Shown one piece after another: positions 17,483 through 26,629 of a stretch of 64,000 bases of DNA. The DNA lies in contig NZ_AP022568.1 of the NCBI RefSeq assembly GCF_010727605.1, forward strand, positions 2,790,001 through 2,854,000, in the 5' to 3' direction. The translations under genes were made by a program, and so were the position numbers. Position 1 is the first letter of the stretch. Every line of letters starts with the position of its first letter. Below the pieces are notes generated by a model, which saw nothing but the letters and a program-made list of their open reading frames with translations, had not been told where the DNA came from and did no database searches. This stretch comes from Mycobacterium simiae. GTDB taxonomy: Bacteria; Actinomycetota; Actinomycetes; Mycobacteriales; Mycobacteriaceae.

Positions 17483-18589
17483 CTAGTGCAGCGTCGGCGC
17501 GTACCGCAGGACGGCGCCGATCCCGTCTGCGGGCGCGATGCGCTCGTCGGTGCGGACCAGCGATGCCCCCACTGAGATGGCCAATAACGGCAACGCTTCG
17601 TCGGCCCGCAGCGTCTTGGCGGGTGCGGCCCCCTGCTCGGAAAGCACGTCGGCATTGGGCGCGACTGTGGTCAGGCCCTCGTCGGCGACCACGGTCGCGT
17701 CGTCGATCTCGCCGATGATCATGGTGTCGACGGCGCCCTGACGCAGTGCCGAGCAGACCGCACCGAGCCCCTCGGCGGCCAGCCCGGAGTTGCGCCCAAT
17801 CTCAGCGGTGAAGCGCTCCGCGGCGTCATCAATCACGCTGAGTCGCTTTTTGAGGAATTCGGCTTGGATCGCCCGCTGGACTTCATCGGCGCTGTGTCCG
17901 CTGCGTCGCGCGCCCACCCCAAGCGTGACCGTGCGGTCGCGGACTCGCTCCGGCAGCGCCGCCAGCAGATCGGATCGCGATCGCACCTCGCCGACCACGA
18001 AAACGGTTTCCTCCGCGGTCTCGTCGACGAGCTGCTCGACGCGGTCGGCGACGGCGCGGATGTTCTTGCGGGCCGCCTCGTCGGTGCGCAGTTGCGGGTC
18101 CCCGTATCCGGCGGTCTCGGCGCCGGAGGCCTTGTGCACGGGGTAGCCGCTGCCGTCGACGGTCTCCGAACGCGCGGCACCGCCGACGCGGTTGCTGATG
18201 TCGGCGCCGGCATGGTCGACCTCGACCAGTAGGTAATCCCCACCGTCGAAGCCAAGCTCGACGAGCGGGACCAGGTAGGGCAGGTCGGACACCCGCACCA
18301 CGGTGCCGGCGGTCGGCCGCAGCAGGTGCTCGTTGAGGACGACGCCGCTGGCGCTGGCCACGACCGCGCGTCCGCTACGTCCGACCGGGGCGCGCAGGTC
18401 TTTTACGGCATGCTCGATCTCGTCGGTCACGGACTTGTCGGCACCCTGTTGTTCGAGCTGTTCGCGCAGTGCCCGCCACTTCAGGTCAAGTTGCGCTTCG
18501 GCGTCGTGGGTGTCGTGGGAGTCGTCGAAGTAGACCGAGGCGAAAGGCCCCGGGTTGTCCAGCAGGGAACGGAAGCGCCCAGTATCCAT
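17483..18589 (-). CDS. Rv2629-type eRF1-like protein (baeRF family)
   Basis: 368-aa protein that resembles M. tuberculosis Rv2629 over its whole length: NPGPFASVYFDDSHDTHDA near the N-terminus, GYPVHKASG and YGDPQLRTDEAARKN in the centre, and IGRNSGLAAEGLGAVCSALR then ADEALPLLAISVGASLVR at the end. The family has been grouped with bacterial relatives of archaeo-eukaryotic release factors and ribosome-rescue proteins. Rv2629 belongs to the hypoxia (DosR) regulon, but I saw no clear DosR box upstream here. GGLAAEG-type residues are present but no GGQ tripeptide was found. It is monocistronic between a tRNA and a small conserved gene. Confidence 0.82.
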   Translation of the reverse strand: MDTGRFRSLLDNPGPFASVYFDDSHDTHDAEAQLDLKWRALREQLEQQGADKSVTDEIEHAVKDLRAPVGRSGRAVVASASGVVLNEHLLRPTAGTVVRVSDLPYLVPLVELGFDGGDYLLVEVDHAGADISNRVGGAARSETVDGSGYPVHKASGAETAGYGDPQLRTDEAARKNIRAVADRVEQLVDETAEETVFVVGEVRSRSDLLAALPERVRDRTVTLGVGARRSGHSADEVQRAIQAEFLKKRLSVIDDAAERFTAEIGRNSGLAAEGLGAVCSALRQGAVDTMIIGEIDDATVVADEGLTTVAPNADVLSEQGAAPAKTLRADEALPLLAISVGASLVRTDERIAPADGIGAVLRYAPTLH

Positions 18590-18629
18590 AGCGCTTAGGG
18601 TGCCCGCTGGGACCGGAGACTAACCACGG

Positions 18630-18818
18630 TCAGGCCCGGTCGCCCTCGGTGTCGTCGAAAAACGACCACTCGCCGTCATGCTCGACTTCCATGCGCCAAC
18701 CGAGTTCGCTGTTGTCGGCCTTGTTGTCGACGAACCAGGCGTGCGCGTCGTCGGCGCTTTCGATTTCCTTGGTGGCGACGACTTCACCGTGCGGGTTGAT
18801 CACTCGATAGTTGGCCAT
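18630..18818 (-). CDS. Small acidic conserved protein
   Basis: 62-aa protein starting MANYRVINPHGEVV, with WFVDNKADNSELGWRMEV and an acidic end (SFFDDTEGD). The beta-strand-rich, Trp-containing pattern looks like a small folded domain, and the product reads like a real protein throughout, but I cannot name the family or function. The ATG at 18818 is preferred; a GTG two codons upstream is possible. It lies 40 bp upstream of the Rv2629-type gene on the same strand. Confidence 0.6.
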   Translation of the reverse strand: MANYRVINPHGEVVATKEIESADDAHAWFVDNKADNSELGWRMEVEHDGEWSFFDDTEGDRA

Positions 18819-18846
18819 TGCCACAGTGTTCCCACCGCGTGGGCTG

Positions 18847-20091
18847 TCAACCCGTCGGGATTTCCGCGGCGATGGTGTTCATCAATGCGACGTGCCGGCG
18901 GCCTTCCGGATCGCGGCCGGGTTTGCCGCTGCTGATCAGGCCGGCGGCCAGGCTGCGTTGCGGGTCGGCCCAGATCGCGACGTTGACCAGGCCGAGATGA
19001 CCAAATGCGGCCGGTGCGTTACGTCCGAATGGGCCGAACCTAGTGGTGCCCAGGATGAATCCGGTGGCCCAACGCGCCGGCATCAAGCCGACCGCGAAGT
19101 CCGGCCGTAACCGCCGGCATTCGGCCGTCGCGGCGCGCAGCGTGTCCGGCCGCATCACCTGCACGCCGTCGAGTTCGCCTCCGCGGCGCCATATTTCGGC
19201 GAAACGGGACATCTCGTTGGCGGTCGAGACGGTGTTCGAGGACGGGATCACGGTGGTCAGGAAGAACGGGGTGTTGGTCACCGGGATCATTTCGTGCATG
19301 GTTCCGCCGATGGCTTTGCGGAATATCTGCGCGATGACGGGAGTCAACGGCCGGCCGGTCGCGTGGCTCGGCGCAACCAGCGAGAGGTCCTTTTTGTCGA
19401 CACCGAAGTTGGTCCAGCGAAACCCGAGCGGGTCGAGGATTTCGGTGGCCAGTATTTCGCGAATGTCCTTGCCGGTGGCCGCGTAGACGATCTCGCGCAT
19501 CAGCGGCCCCCACGTCAGCGCGTGGTACACGTGCACCAGACCGGGGCGGTAGAGGGGCCGCAGCTTGCCGAGCATTTCCTGCGCGTACTCGTGGTCGTCG
19601 GTCCGCTTGAGGTCCGGCATCGGTCCGGTGGGGAAGGGCAACCCGGCGCTGTGGGTCATCACGTGGCGGATCGTGATGCGGTCCTTGCCGTGGCTGGTGA
19701 AGGTGGGCAGGTACTTGCACACCCGATCGTCGAGCGAGAAGACGCCGCGTTCGACGAGCATGTGCACCACGGTCGCGGTGATGCCCTTGGCCGCCGAGTA
19801 GACGCAGAACGGTGTGTCGGTTGTGACGGGGATCTTGTCGGCGTCGGGTGCATCGGTGGGTGCATTGCCCCAGCCATGACCGATTGCGCGGTTGAGCACG
19901 ACGCGCCCGTGGTGCCGGATGCATAGCTGGATGGCCGGATGCATGCCCGCCCGATACCAGTGGCGGGCGGCCTGCCAGATGCGTTCGATGGCGGCAGGGT
20001 CGATACCGGAGTGGTCTTCCGCGCCGACGTCGGTGACCGCATCTACGTCGGCCGGGACGCTGATCTTTCCGTCTGGAGTCGTAGTCGCCAC
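18847..20091 (-). CDS. lipE: Esterase/lipase LipE (serine beta-lactamase fold)
   Basis: Class C beta-lactamase-related esterase of about 414 aa. The catalytic S-x-x-K motif is CVYSAAKGIT, and a tyrosine motif occurs in LVHVYHALTWG. The M. tuberculosis homologue LipE (Rv3775) has the same neighbours and about the same length. The GTG at 20091 is taken as start because the sequence aligns from there with remembered LipE and it leaves 25 bp to the echA21 stop. Upstream in-frame residues to 20151 would overlap echA21. The substrate is unknown; lipid ester hydrolysis is inferred from the family name only. Confidence 0.85.
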   Translation of the reverse strand: MATTTPDGKISVPADVDAVTDVGAEDHSGIDPAAIERIWQAARHWYRAGMHPAIQLCIRHHGRVVLNRAIGHGWGNAPTDAPDADKIPVTTDTPFCVYSAAKGITATVVHMLVERGVFSLDDRVCKYLPTFTSHGKDRITIRHVMTHSAGLPFPTGPMPDLKRTDDHEYAQEMLGKLRPLYRPGLVHVYHALTWGPLMREIVYAATGKDIREILATEILDPLGFRWTNFGVDKKDLSLVAPSHATGRPLTPVIAQIFRKAIGGTMHEMIPVTNTPFFLTTVIPSSNTVSTANEMSRFAEIWRRGGELDGVQVMRPDTLRAATAECRRLRPDFAVGLMPARWATGFILGTTRFGPFGRNAPAAFGHLGLVNVAIWADPQRSLAAGLISSGKPGRDPEGRRHVALMNTIAAEIPTG

Positions 20092-20116
20092 CCCCGCGAG
20101 GGTACGTGGCGCCGAA

Positions 20117-20941
20117 TCATTCCCCGGTGAACTGCGGTGTGCGCTTGGCAAACGTCGCCGAGATGCCTTCGGTCAGGTCCTTGGACGGCAGGAACGCCGC
20201 GTTCCACGCCGCGACGTAGCGCAGGCTCTCCGCGACGGCGGCGGTGCGTTGCTGGTCCAGCACGTCTTTGATGCCGTGCACGGTCAGCGGCGGGTTGGCG
20301 GCGATCTCCGCGGCGGTGGCGTGGGCGGCGGCCAGCGTCGCCTCGGCGTCCTCGTACACGTCGTTGACCAGGCCGATCTTCTCCGCGCGGGCGGCGTCAA
20401 TGTCCTTGCCGGTCAGCGCGAGCTCGCGCAGGTGGCCGTCGCTGAGGATCTGCGGCAGCCGGGCGAGGCTGCCGACGTCGGCGACAATGGCCAGTTTGAC
20501 TTCCCGCACCGAGAACTTGGCGTCGGCGCTGGCGTAGCGGATGTCGACCGCGGAGATCAGGTCGACGCCCCCGCCGATGCACCAGCCGTGCACCGACGCG
20601 ATGGTGGGGGTGCGGCAGTCGGCGACCGCGGTGATCGCGGCCTGCATCCGCTTGATTTCGCGATGGAACACCGTGCGGGGCCCGGCCAGGGCGTCGCCGG
20701 AGAGCACGGGCGTGAACGAGTCGCCCATGGCCGGCACGTCCAGGCCGTAGCTGAAGTTCTTGCCGGATCCGGTCAGCACGATCGCGCGCACCTCGGGGTC
20801 GGCGTCCAGGGTGGCGAACAGCTCAGGCAACTCCGACCAGAACGCGGGTCCCATCGCATTGCCCTTGCCCGGTCCGATCAGTGTCACCTGCGCGACCAGG
20901 TCTTTGATCTCGACGGTGACGGATTCGTATGTTTCGCCCAT
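20117..20941 (-). CDS. echA21: Enoyl-CoA hydratase EchA21
   Basis: Crotonase-fold protein, 274 aa, expected to act on enoyl-CoA or related acyl-CoA substrates. The first oxyanion-hole region is GSGKNFSYGLDV and the second is HGWCIGGGVDLISAVDIRYAS, followed by KLAIVADVGSLARLP with acidic residues at catalytic positions. The start ATG at 20941 (MGETYESV) gives the same length as the M. tuberculosis protein; a longer frame adds seven residues. It is the likely first gene of an echA21-lipE operon and is divergent from the maleylpyruvate-isomerase-like gene at 20965, with only 23 bp between starts, so both promoters must overlap. Confidence 0.9.
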   Translation of the reverse strand: MGETYESVTVEIKDLVAQVTLIGPGKGNAMGPAFWSELPELFATLDADPEVRAIVLTGSGKNFSYGLDVPAMGDSFTPVLSGDALAGPRTVFHREIKRMQAAITAVADCRTPTIASVHGWCIGGGVDLISAVDIRYASADAKFSVREVKLAIVADVGSLARLPQILSDGHLRELALTGKDIDAARAEKIGLVNDVYEDAEATLAAAHATAAEIAANPPLTVHGIKDVLDQQRTAAVAESLRYVAAWNAAFLPSKDLTEGISATFAKRTPQFTGE

Positions 20942-20964
20942 GTGCAGACCGTAGCGTGGCAAAT

Positions 20965-21549
20965 ATGCCTCGTGATTTGCGACCCGGCCCTCATTCCCCG
21001 CCCACGGACGAGCTGCACAGCGCGGAGGACACGTTGGGCATCTTGCAGCGCGTGCTCCATCCCATCGCCACCGACGATCTGGCCAAGCAGACGCCGTGCA
21101 CGGAGTTCGACGTGGCCAAATTGACCGAGCATCTGCTCAAGTCGATCGGCGGCATCGGCGGCATGGTCGGCGCCGAGCTGCCGGCCCGCGACGGGCAGGA
21201 TTCCGTCGAGCGGCAAATCATCGCCGCGGCCCGGCCGGCCTTGGACGCCTGGCATCGCCGCGGTCTGGACGGCACCGTCGGCTTCGGCGACAAGGAGATG
21301 CCGGCCCGGGCGGCGTGCGGCATCTTCTCGATCGAATTCCTGGTCCACGCTTGGGATTACGCGGTGGCGGTCGGCCATGAGCTCAACGCCCCGCAACCGT
21401 TGGCCGAGTACGTGCTCGATCTCGCGCACCAGACGATCCGGCCGGAATTTCGCGGCACCGCGGGCTTCGCCGATCCGGTCGAGGTGCCCGACGAGGCCGG
21501 GGCATTGGAGAAGCTGGTCGCGTTCACCGGCCGCAACCCGGCCGCCTAG
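20965..21549 (+). CDS. Mycothiol-dependent isomerase-like protein (TIGR03086/DinB-type, Rv3773c-like)
   Basis: 194-aa protein of the maleylpyruvate-isomerase N-terminal (DinB-like four-helix) family. Typical features are the opening helix with TPCTEFDVAKLTEHLL, the conserved SIEFLVHAWDYAVAVG with its metal-ligand histidine, and a C-terminal FAAFTGR-type ending (KLVAFTGRNPA). Members are predicted divalent-metal proteins that use mycothiol or catalyse related chemistry; the substrate here is unknown. Divergent from echA21. Confidence 0.82.
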   Translation: MPRDLRPGPHSPPTDELHSAEDTLGILQRVLHPIATDDLAKQTPCTEFDVAKLTEHLLKSIGGIGGMVGAELPARDGQDSVERQIIAAARPALDAWHRRGLDGTVGFGDKEMPARAACGIFSIEFLVHAWDYAVAVGHELNAPQPLAEYVLDLAHQTIRPEFRGTAGFADPVEVPDEAGALEKLVAFTGRNPAA

Positions 21550-21562
21550 CGCGTCGTGGGCG

Positions 21563-22024
21563 TTACACCCGTTCGAGGTAGAAGTAGAAGTAGCGGCCCT
21601 TATCGCGCACGCGCTTGCCGTTCATAATCCCCATCACGGCGTCGTCATCGATCTTCTTGAAGTGGTCGTGCACTGGCTGTCCGTCGTAAACCATTGTCGC
21701 GGTGATCTCGCCGCGGAACTCCTCCAGCCACAGGCTGGCCTCGCCGTTACCCATCTCGGTGTTGGAGAATTTGTTGCCGTCGGCGTCCAGGCACACCAGG
21801 GGCTGCACATCGCGCGCGGACGTGAAGTTCTTGCCGAACCAGCGGGCCTTCTCCAGCTGGCCGTTCATCTTGTGGCCGGTCGCGAACTCGCCGCCCTTCC
21901 ACTCACCGATCATGCCGTCGATCGTGGCCGGTTCCAGGCTCGCCCAGAAGTCGTCGAGTTCGGCGTCGTCGATCCGACTGCGGCGTTCCTTGAGTTCGGT
22001 AAACTTCTTGCGCGCCAAGCTCAT
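21563..22024 (-). CDS. GXWXG/DUF4334-domain protein
   Basis: 153-aa protein with the GXWXG motif in MIGEWKGGEF (about residues 38-47), the usual LEKARWFGKNF segment, and a C-terminal DUF4334-like stretch DDDAVMGIMNGKRV ending YFYFYLERV. The function of this actinobacterial family is not established. The start overlaps the hisC2 stop by four bases, so the two are translationally coupled. It converges with the Rv3773c-like gene, 13 bp apart. Confidence 0.85.
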   Translation of the reverse strand: MSLARKKFTELKERRSRIDDAELDDFWASLEPATIDGMIGEWKGGEFATGHKMNGQLEKARWFGKNFTSARDVQPLVCLDADGNKFSNTEMGNGEASLWLEEFRGEITATMVYDGQPVHDHFKKIDDDAVMGIMNGKRVRDKGRYFYFYLERV

Positions 22025-23088
22025 TGATTTCTCTCGGTCATCCAGTTGCCGGCAAATTCCAGCAGGACGTCGTTCTCCTCCGGGGCGCCGATCGAGACGC
22101 GGACCCCGTCGTCACCGTATGGACGGACCACGATTCCCGCGTCGGCGGCCCGCGTGACGAAGTTCTGCGTCCTGGGTCCCAACGGCAGCCAGACGAAGTT
22201 GGCCTGCGACGGCGGCAACGTGAACCCGACCTCGCGCAGCCGCGCGCTCACCCGAGCCCGGTCGGCCACCAACGCGTCGGTGCGGGTCAGCAATTCGTCG
22301 GCGGCGTCCAGCGAGGCGATGGCCGCGGCCTGTGAGACGCTCGTGACGGAGAACGGGACGTAAACCTGGTCCAGCGCGGTGATCACGTCGCGGTGCCCGA
22401 CGGCGTAGCCAACGCGCAGGCCCGCCAGTCCGTAGGCCTTCGAAAAGGTACGCAGCACAACAACGTTGGGATGTGCTCGGACCAGGCCGAGGCTGTCGGG
22501 CGCCATGTCGTCGCGAATGTACTCGACGTAGGCCTCGTCGAGGGCCACCACGATGTGCGGCGGGACCGCCTCGACGAACCGGGTCAATGCGTCCGGGTCG
22601 ACGACCGTGGATGTCGGGTTGTTGGGGTTGCAGACGAAGATCAGCCGGGTGCGTTCGGTGATCGCGGCCAGCATCGCGGAGAGGTCGAAGGTGTGGTCGG
22701 TCAGCGGCACCCTGACCGCGACGGCGCCGGCAACCTGGACCAGCGGCGGATACAGCTCAAAGCTGCGCCAGCCGAAGATCACGTCGTCGCCCGCCGAGGC
22801 GGTGATCTGGATCAGTTGCTGGCACAGGCTGACGGAGCCCGCGCCGAGGGCGACATGCTCGGGTTCGAAGCCGGGGCCGAGGTGTTTGGCGAGCGTGGCT
22901 TTGAGGTGGACGCAGCCGTTGTCGGGGTAGCGGTTGACGATGTCGGTCGCTTGCTCGATCGCGGCGCGAACGCTAGGCAGCGGGCCGAACACGGTTTCGT
23001 TGCTGGCAAGTTTGATCGAACCCGGCACGGTCTTACCAGGCACGTAAACCGGCAGCCCGGCCAGCTCAGGCCGTAGGCGGGCAGTCAC
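22021..23088 (-). CDS. hisC2: Aromatic/histidinol-phosphate aminotransferase HisC2
   Basis: PLP-dependent class I/II aminotransferase, 355 aa. The PLP lysine lies in RTFSKAYGLAGLRVGY, the aspartate/tyrosine pair in VVALDEAYVEY, and the arginine for substrate carboxylate in VRVSIG. The M. tuberculosis homologue (Rv3772) acts as an aromatic amino acid aminotransferase and may provide phenylalanine and tyrosine; tyrA lies 21 kb away in this window. GTG start at 23088. The downstream GXWXG gene overlaps its stop by four bases. Confidence 0.9.
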   Translation of the reverse strand: MTARLRPELAGLPVYVPGKTVPGSIKLASNETVFGPLPSVRAAIEQATDIVNRYPDNGCVHLKATLAKHLGPGFEPEHVALGAGSVSLCQQLIQITASAGDDVIFGWRSFELYPPLVQVAGAVAVRVPLTDHTFDLSAMLAAITERTRLIFVCNPNNPTSTVVDPDALTRFVEAVPPHIVVALDEAYVEYIRDDMAPDSLGLVRAHPNVVVLRTFSKAYGLAGLRVGYAVGHRDVITALDQVYVPFSVTSVSQAAAIASLDAADELLTRTDALVADRARVSARLREVGFTLPPSQANFVWLPLGPRTQNFVTRAADAGIVVRPYGDDGVRVSIGAPEENDVLLEFAGNWMTERNQ

Positions 23089-23177
23089 TTCGACAGCATA
23101 TGTCGCGGCTGTGTACGCTATGCCTCCGGCGGTTCCGGGACGCCCGCCATGCGTCCGGTACCCTCAGAAAGTCCAAG

Positions 23178-23266
23178 GGAGGCGTGCCAGAGCGGCCGAA
23201 TGGGGCTCACTGCTAATGAGTTGTCCCCCTCAAAGGGGACCGGAGGTTCAAATCCTCTCGCCTCCG
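23178..23266 (+). tRNA. tRNA-Ser (anticodon GCT)
   Basis: Class II tRNA: acceptor GGAGGCG/CGCCTCC, anticodon stem GCTCA/TGAGT with loop CTGCTAA (anticodon GCT), long variable arm with GTCCCC/GGGGAC pairing, T-arm CGGAGGTTCAAATCCTCTC. Discriminator G, no encoded CCA. It lies 34 bp before tRNA-Arg, on the same strand. Confidence 0.95.
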
Positions 23267-23300
23267 CTGAGTCCTTGCGAGGACGCATAACTGAACACCG

Positions 23301-23373
23301 GCGCCCGTAGCTCAACGGATAGAGCATCTGACTACGGATCAGAAGGTTAGGGGTTCGAATCCCTTCGGGCGCG
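23301..23373 (+). tRNA. tRNA-Arg (anticodon ACG)
   Basis: Cloverleaf with acceptor GCGCCCG/CGGGCGC, D-arm AGCTCAACGGATAGAGC, anticodon stem TCTGA/TCAGA with loop CTACGGA (anticodon ACG, A34 expected to be edited to inosine), T-arm AGGGGTTCGAATCCCTT. CCA is not encoded. The enzyme that makes this inosine, TadA, is encoded at 45555-46013. Confidence 0.96.
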
Positions 23374-23396
23374 CTTTCTACCAGCGAATATCTCGT

Positions 23397-23912
23397 CTAT
23401 CCCGGCTTGGCCGGACAGTAGATGGCCACCGCGGTGTTGACGAACACCACCGATTCCGTGAACGTCATGCCCTCCCGAGTGAAGCGGTTGGCCAGCTCGG
23501 TCAGGGGCCGGCCGGCGGCCGCGCGGGCGCATGTCTCGTGGGCGGCCTTGATCAGCGCGGTCCCGCCGTCCGCGGGCGCGCTGCCGTGCAGGGTGGTCAT
23601 GACCGCGATCAACCGCTCGTCGGCGCTCTTGGGTGTCGGACCTTGCGACCGGGTGGTCGGTGGATTGCCGGCCGAGCTGTACGGCGACAAGATCACCGTC
23701 GGCTTGGTTGCGACCAGCAACACGCCCACGAATGCGATCACCAGAAAGGCGCCCGCGATCACCACACCGGAGAAGCCCTCAGTGGTGACTTTGTGGCGCG
23801 GGCTCCGGTACCCACTCCGGTATCCCCCTGCGCTGGCCTCGGGCTGCGCGTCCGGAGCACGCGTCTCGGCGTTTTCGTTTGCCGCGGGCCTGGTTTGACG
23901 CGCGAAACGCAT
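23397..23912 (-). CDS. Membrane-anchored DUF732-type protein
   Basis: 171-aa protein with a polar, proline/alanine-rich cytoplasmic N-terminus (about residues 1-45), one membrane segment (about 48-69, GVVIAGAFLVIAFVGVLLV) and an extracytoplasmic domain (about 95-171) that resembles DUF732, a small mycobacterial exported domain: DERLIAVMTTLHG near its start, HETCARAAAGRPL in the middle and AVAIYCPAKPG at the end, with two conserved cysteines. The function is unknown. ATG at 23912. It lies just downstream of, and convergent with, the tRNA genes. Confidence 0.75.
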   Translation of the reverse strand: MRFARQTRPAANENAETRAPDAQPEASAGGYRSGYRSPRHKVTTEGFSGVVIAGAFLVIAFVGVLLVATKPTVILSPYSSAGNPPTTRSQGPTPKSADERLIAVMTTLHGSAPADGGTALIKAAHETCARAAAGRPLTELANRFTREGMTFTESVVFVNTAVAIYCPAKPG

Positions 23913-24065
23913 GGTCGAAATCCCCCGCCGACTAGATCGACTTTCAGCCGTGGCCAGCCCGATAGCGCGCGGTTGAACAAGGTCTTGAACAAGGTTGAAG
24001 TGTAATTCGCCGACGTTCGCTGCGAAACCGGTCCGGGCGACTCGTGGCGGGCTTGACCGGCGTGC

Positions 24066-24296
24066 TTACTGCGCCGGCTGGGTATCGCCGCCATCGGTGT
24101 TCGGCTCGCCGGCAGCGTCCGGCATCGGCCCAATCGTGGCGATCATCGGCACGCGCAGCGTCTTACCGCCGGCGATCGGCAGGTGGATCGAGAAGAAGAC
24201 GATCTTGAGCTCCAGGCTCACCTGCCGCATCGGCTGGGCGTAGAGGTCAAAGCGCATGTCCCGCAACCGCGCCAGGCCGCGTTCGAGCCGACTCAT
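24066..24296 (-). CDS. Small hypothetical protein
   Basis: A possible 76-aa protein beginning MSRLERGLARLRDMRFDL, with a beta-type middle (QVSLELKIVFFSIHLPI) and an acidic, Pro/Gly-rich tail. Codon third positions look normal for this genome, but no clear ribosome site lies upstream, and I do not recognise the family. It occupies an otherwise empty 470-bp gap between the DUF732-type gene and the phosphotransferase-fold gene. Confidence 0.45.
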   Translation of the reverse strand: MSRLERGLARLRDMRFDLYAQPMRQVSLELKIVFFSIHLPIAGGKTLRVPMIATIGPMPDAAGEPNTDGGDTQPAQ

Positions 24297-24382
24297 GGCG
24301 TCGACCCTAGTTGCTCGCGTTCCGGGCGCGCCATGGGTGCTGGTCGTAGCCGCAGCGCTGTTACCCGTTGCCTACCCGTTGC

Positions 24383-25414
24383 CTAGCCGTTGTTGATGTG
24401 GGCCAGTGCCCGCTCGAACAGGTGAACCGTGCCCGCGTGCAGTTGATCGCCGACCTGCTTCTCGGCCTTGCCCGCGCACGCGCGTGCCAAGGTCCCCTCG
24501 ATGACGATGCCCAGCTTGAAACACGCCAGCACGGTGTACCAGGTGATTTGGGACAGGTCGCGGGTGGTGTTGGCGGCGTAACGCTCGAGGAGCTCGTCGG
24601 TGCTGGCCAACCCGTCCTGCCCGCCGAGAGCGTGGCTGAATACGCTGGATCCGTCCGACTGCCGCCAGGTGGCCAGCAGCCAGCCCAGGTCCAGCAGCGG
24701 ATCCCCGATCGTGCACATCTCCCAGTCGACTATCGCGACGACGTCCGGCCCGGTGCGGGAGAACATAACGTTGGCGGCGTGGTAGTCGCCGTGCATGATG
24801 CCCGGTATCCAGGTCGCCGGGCGATGACGTTCGAGCCAGGCGGATACCTCATCGATCCCCGGGATGTCGGGGCCGGGGTAGCCGTCGTACTCGCTGTAAG
24901 AGTCCAGTTCGGCGAGCCAGCGCGGCACCTGGCGTTCCAGAAAGCCCGCCGGCTTGCCGAAATCGGCGAGACCCACCGCGACGTGGTCGATGGCACCCAG
25001 CTTGGCCAGCGCGTCGGCCATGGATAGGCCCATGCCGTGCCGAATGTCGGGGTTGCCAGCATGCAGCGGCGGCAAGCCCTCGCCGGCGTTGAACCCGTCG
25101 ATCGGGTCCATCAGGTAGAACACCGCGTCGCCCAGCACGCTCGGGTCCTCGCAGACGGCGATCAGATGGGGATGCGGCACGTCGGAACCAGCCAGCGCCG
25201 CAAGGACTTTCGTTTCCCGCAAGATCACGTTGTTGCTACGCGGACGCAGGTGCCGCGGGCCGCGGCGCAGCACATAAGGTCGGCCGGATCTTTCGAACCG
25301 CAGCATCACATTCTGGGTTCCGCCGGTCACGGGGGAGACGTTGTCCAGCGGTCCTTCGCCCAGCCCCTGCTGAGACATCCATTCCGCGACGGCTGTTAAG
25401 TCGACGTGCTCCAC
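24383..25414 (-). CDS. Phosphotransferase-fold protein (APH/ACAD10-like)
   Basis: 343-aa protein with the aminoglycoside-phosphotransferase/choline-kinase fold: a nucleotide-binding N-lobe (PYVLRRGP with its lysine-equivalent arginines), the catalytic loop [14 protein letters not shown] (HGD-x-x-x-x-N) and the metal-binding VAIVDWEM. This branch is the one fused to acyl-CoA dehydrogenases in ACAD10/ACAD11, where it phosphorylates hydroxyacyl-CoAs. Kinase activity toward 3- or 4-hydroxyacyl-CoA is therefore the best guess rather than antibiotic resistance. ATG at 25414. It is monocistronic and divergent from the methyltransferase gene. Confidence 0.82.
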   Translation of the reverse strand: MEHVDLTAVAEWMSQQGLGEGPLDNVSPVTGGTQNVMLRFERSGRPYVLRRGPRHLRPRSNNVILRETKVLAALAGSDVPHPHLIAVCEDPSVLGDAVFYLMDPIDGFNAGEGLPPLHAGNPDIRHGMGLSMADALAKLGAIDHVAVGLADFGKPAGFLERQVPRWLAELDSYSEYDGYPGPDIPGIDEVSAWLERHRPATWIPGIMHGDYHAANVMFSRTGPDVVAIVDWEMCTIGDPLLDLGWLLATWRQSDGSSVFSHALGGQDGLASTDELLERYAANTTRDLSQITWYTVLACFKLGIVIEGTLARACAGKAEKQVGDQLHAGTVHLFERALAHINNG

Positions 25415-25670
25415 GTCGTGTGAACCTACTCTGCCCAGGCGCGCGTCAGCCTATGGGTGGAAGGGTATAGGCAAAGCCTGCGCCAGGATGAGGGCGTCGC
25501 GGAACACGAGGGTGTCGACGCCGTCGTCGGCGCGACGTACGTGTATGGCGCCGCTCGCCGAAGCTGTGGACCGTCTGGGAATCAGACTGGTGACCATCGC
25601 CGATGCGCCAGGCACTCACGAAGCCTGGAAGAATAGTGAACGCAACCGACTATCAGGGTGGAGGAACGGC

Positions 25671-26612
25671 ATGCCGCGGACCGATAACGATTCTTGGGAC
25701 ATCACGCAGAGTGTGGGGGCTACCGCGCTCGGCGTCGCGGCGGCCCGTGCCGCGGAGACCGAGAGCGACGATCCCCTCATCCGCGACCCGTTCGCACGCG
25801 TCTTCGTCGACGCCGCGGGGGAGGGTGTGTGGAGCATCTACGCCGATCCCGCGCTGTTGGCGAAGGCCGTCGCGATCGAGCCGGACGTGCAACATCGGCT
25901 GCAGCTGATGGTCGACTTCATGGCGACCCGCACGGCGTTTTTCGACGAGTTCTTTCTCGGTGCGGCCGAATCCGGCGTTCGGCAGGTGGTGATCCTGGCG
26001 TCCGGCTTGGACGCCCGAAGCTGGCGGCTGCCCTGGCCGGACGGCACCGTCGTCTACGAGCTGGACCAACCCAAGGTTCTTCAGTTCAAAAACGAGACGT
26101 TGCGCGAACACGGTGCGCACCCGACCGCGCGGCTGGTGAACATCGCCGTGGACCTGCGGCAGGATTGGCCGAAGGCATTGCAGGACGCCGGTTTTGACCC
26201 TTCGCAGCCGAGCGCATGGTCGGCCGAGGGGTTGATTCGGTACCTGCCGGCGCAGGCTCAGGACTTGTTGTTCGAACGGATCCTTTCCCTGAGCGCGCCG
26301 GGTAGCTGGTTGGCGTCCAACGTTCCGGGGGAGGGATTCGCCGATCCCGAGAAGGTGCGTCGGCACCGCGAAGACATGGCGCGGGTGCGCGCCGCGGCCG
26401 CCAAGGTCATCGACGCGGAAGTCACCGATTTCGACGAGCTGTGGTATCCGGAAGAGCGCACGCCCGTCGACAGCTGGCTGCGTGAGCGTGGTTGGGACGT
26501 ACTGTCGTTGAGCTTTCCGGAGCTAATGGCCCGCTACGGGCGCAGCATTCCGGCGGGGCACGAGGACTCGATGTCGCCGACGCAGTTCATCTCGGCGCGC
26601 CTCACGGCGTAA
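25671..26612 (+). CDS. SAM-dependent methyltransferase (Rv3767c-type, TIGR00027 family)
   Basis: 313-aa class I methyltransferase of the large mycobacterial LCMT-like family. Motifs include [19 protein letters not shown] near the start, the SAM-binding strand [29 protein letters not shown] (acidic motif II) and [14 protein letters not shown]. The start ATG at 25671 is fixed by GAGGAA at 25661-25666, five bases upstream. The frame is open for another 183 bases upstream, but no ribosome site is seen there. Substrates of this family are mostly unknown. A strong hairpin follows the stop. Confidence 0.88.
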   Translation: MPRTDNDSWDITQSVGATALGVAAARAAETESDDPLIRDPFARVFVDAAGEGVWSIYADPALLAKAVAIEPDVQHRLQLMVDFMATRTAFFDEFFLGAAESGVRQVVILASGLDARSWRLPWPDGTVVYELDQPKVLQFKNETLREHGAHPTARLVNIAVDLRQDWPKALQDAGFDPSQPSAWSAEGLIRYLPAQAQDLLFERILSLSAPGSWLASNVPGEGFADPEKVRRHREDMARVRAAAAKVIDAEVTDFDELWYPEERTPVDSWLRERGWDVLSLSFPELMARYGRSIPAGHEDSMSPTQFISARLTA

Positions 26613-26629
26613 CACCACCGGCTGGTCGT

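Noticed and set aside
18590..18640. DosR box upstream of the Rv2629-type gene
   Set aside because: Only a half-site-like GGTCCC was seen; the full dyad is missing.
24383..25414. Aminoglycoside resistance kinase
   Set aside because: The fold matches, but the sequence belongs to the ACAD10-like branch linked to acyl-CoA metabolism, with no resistance context.
25488..25670. N-terminal extension of the Rv3767c-type methyltransferase
   Set aside because: The frame is open, but the product looks non-protein-like and the clear GAGGAA site sits before the ATG at 25671.
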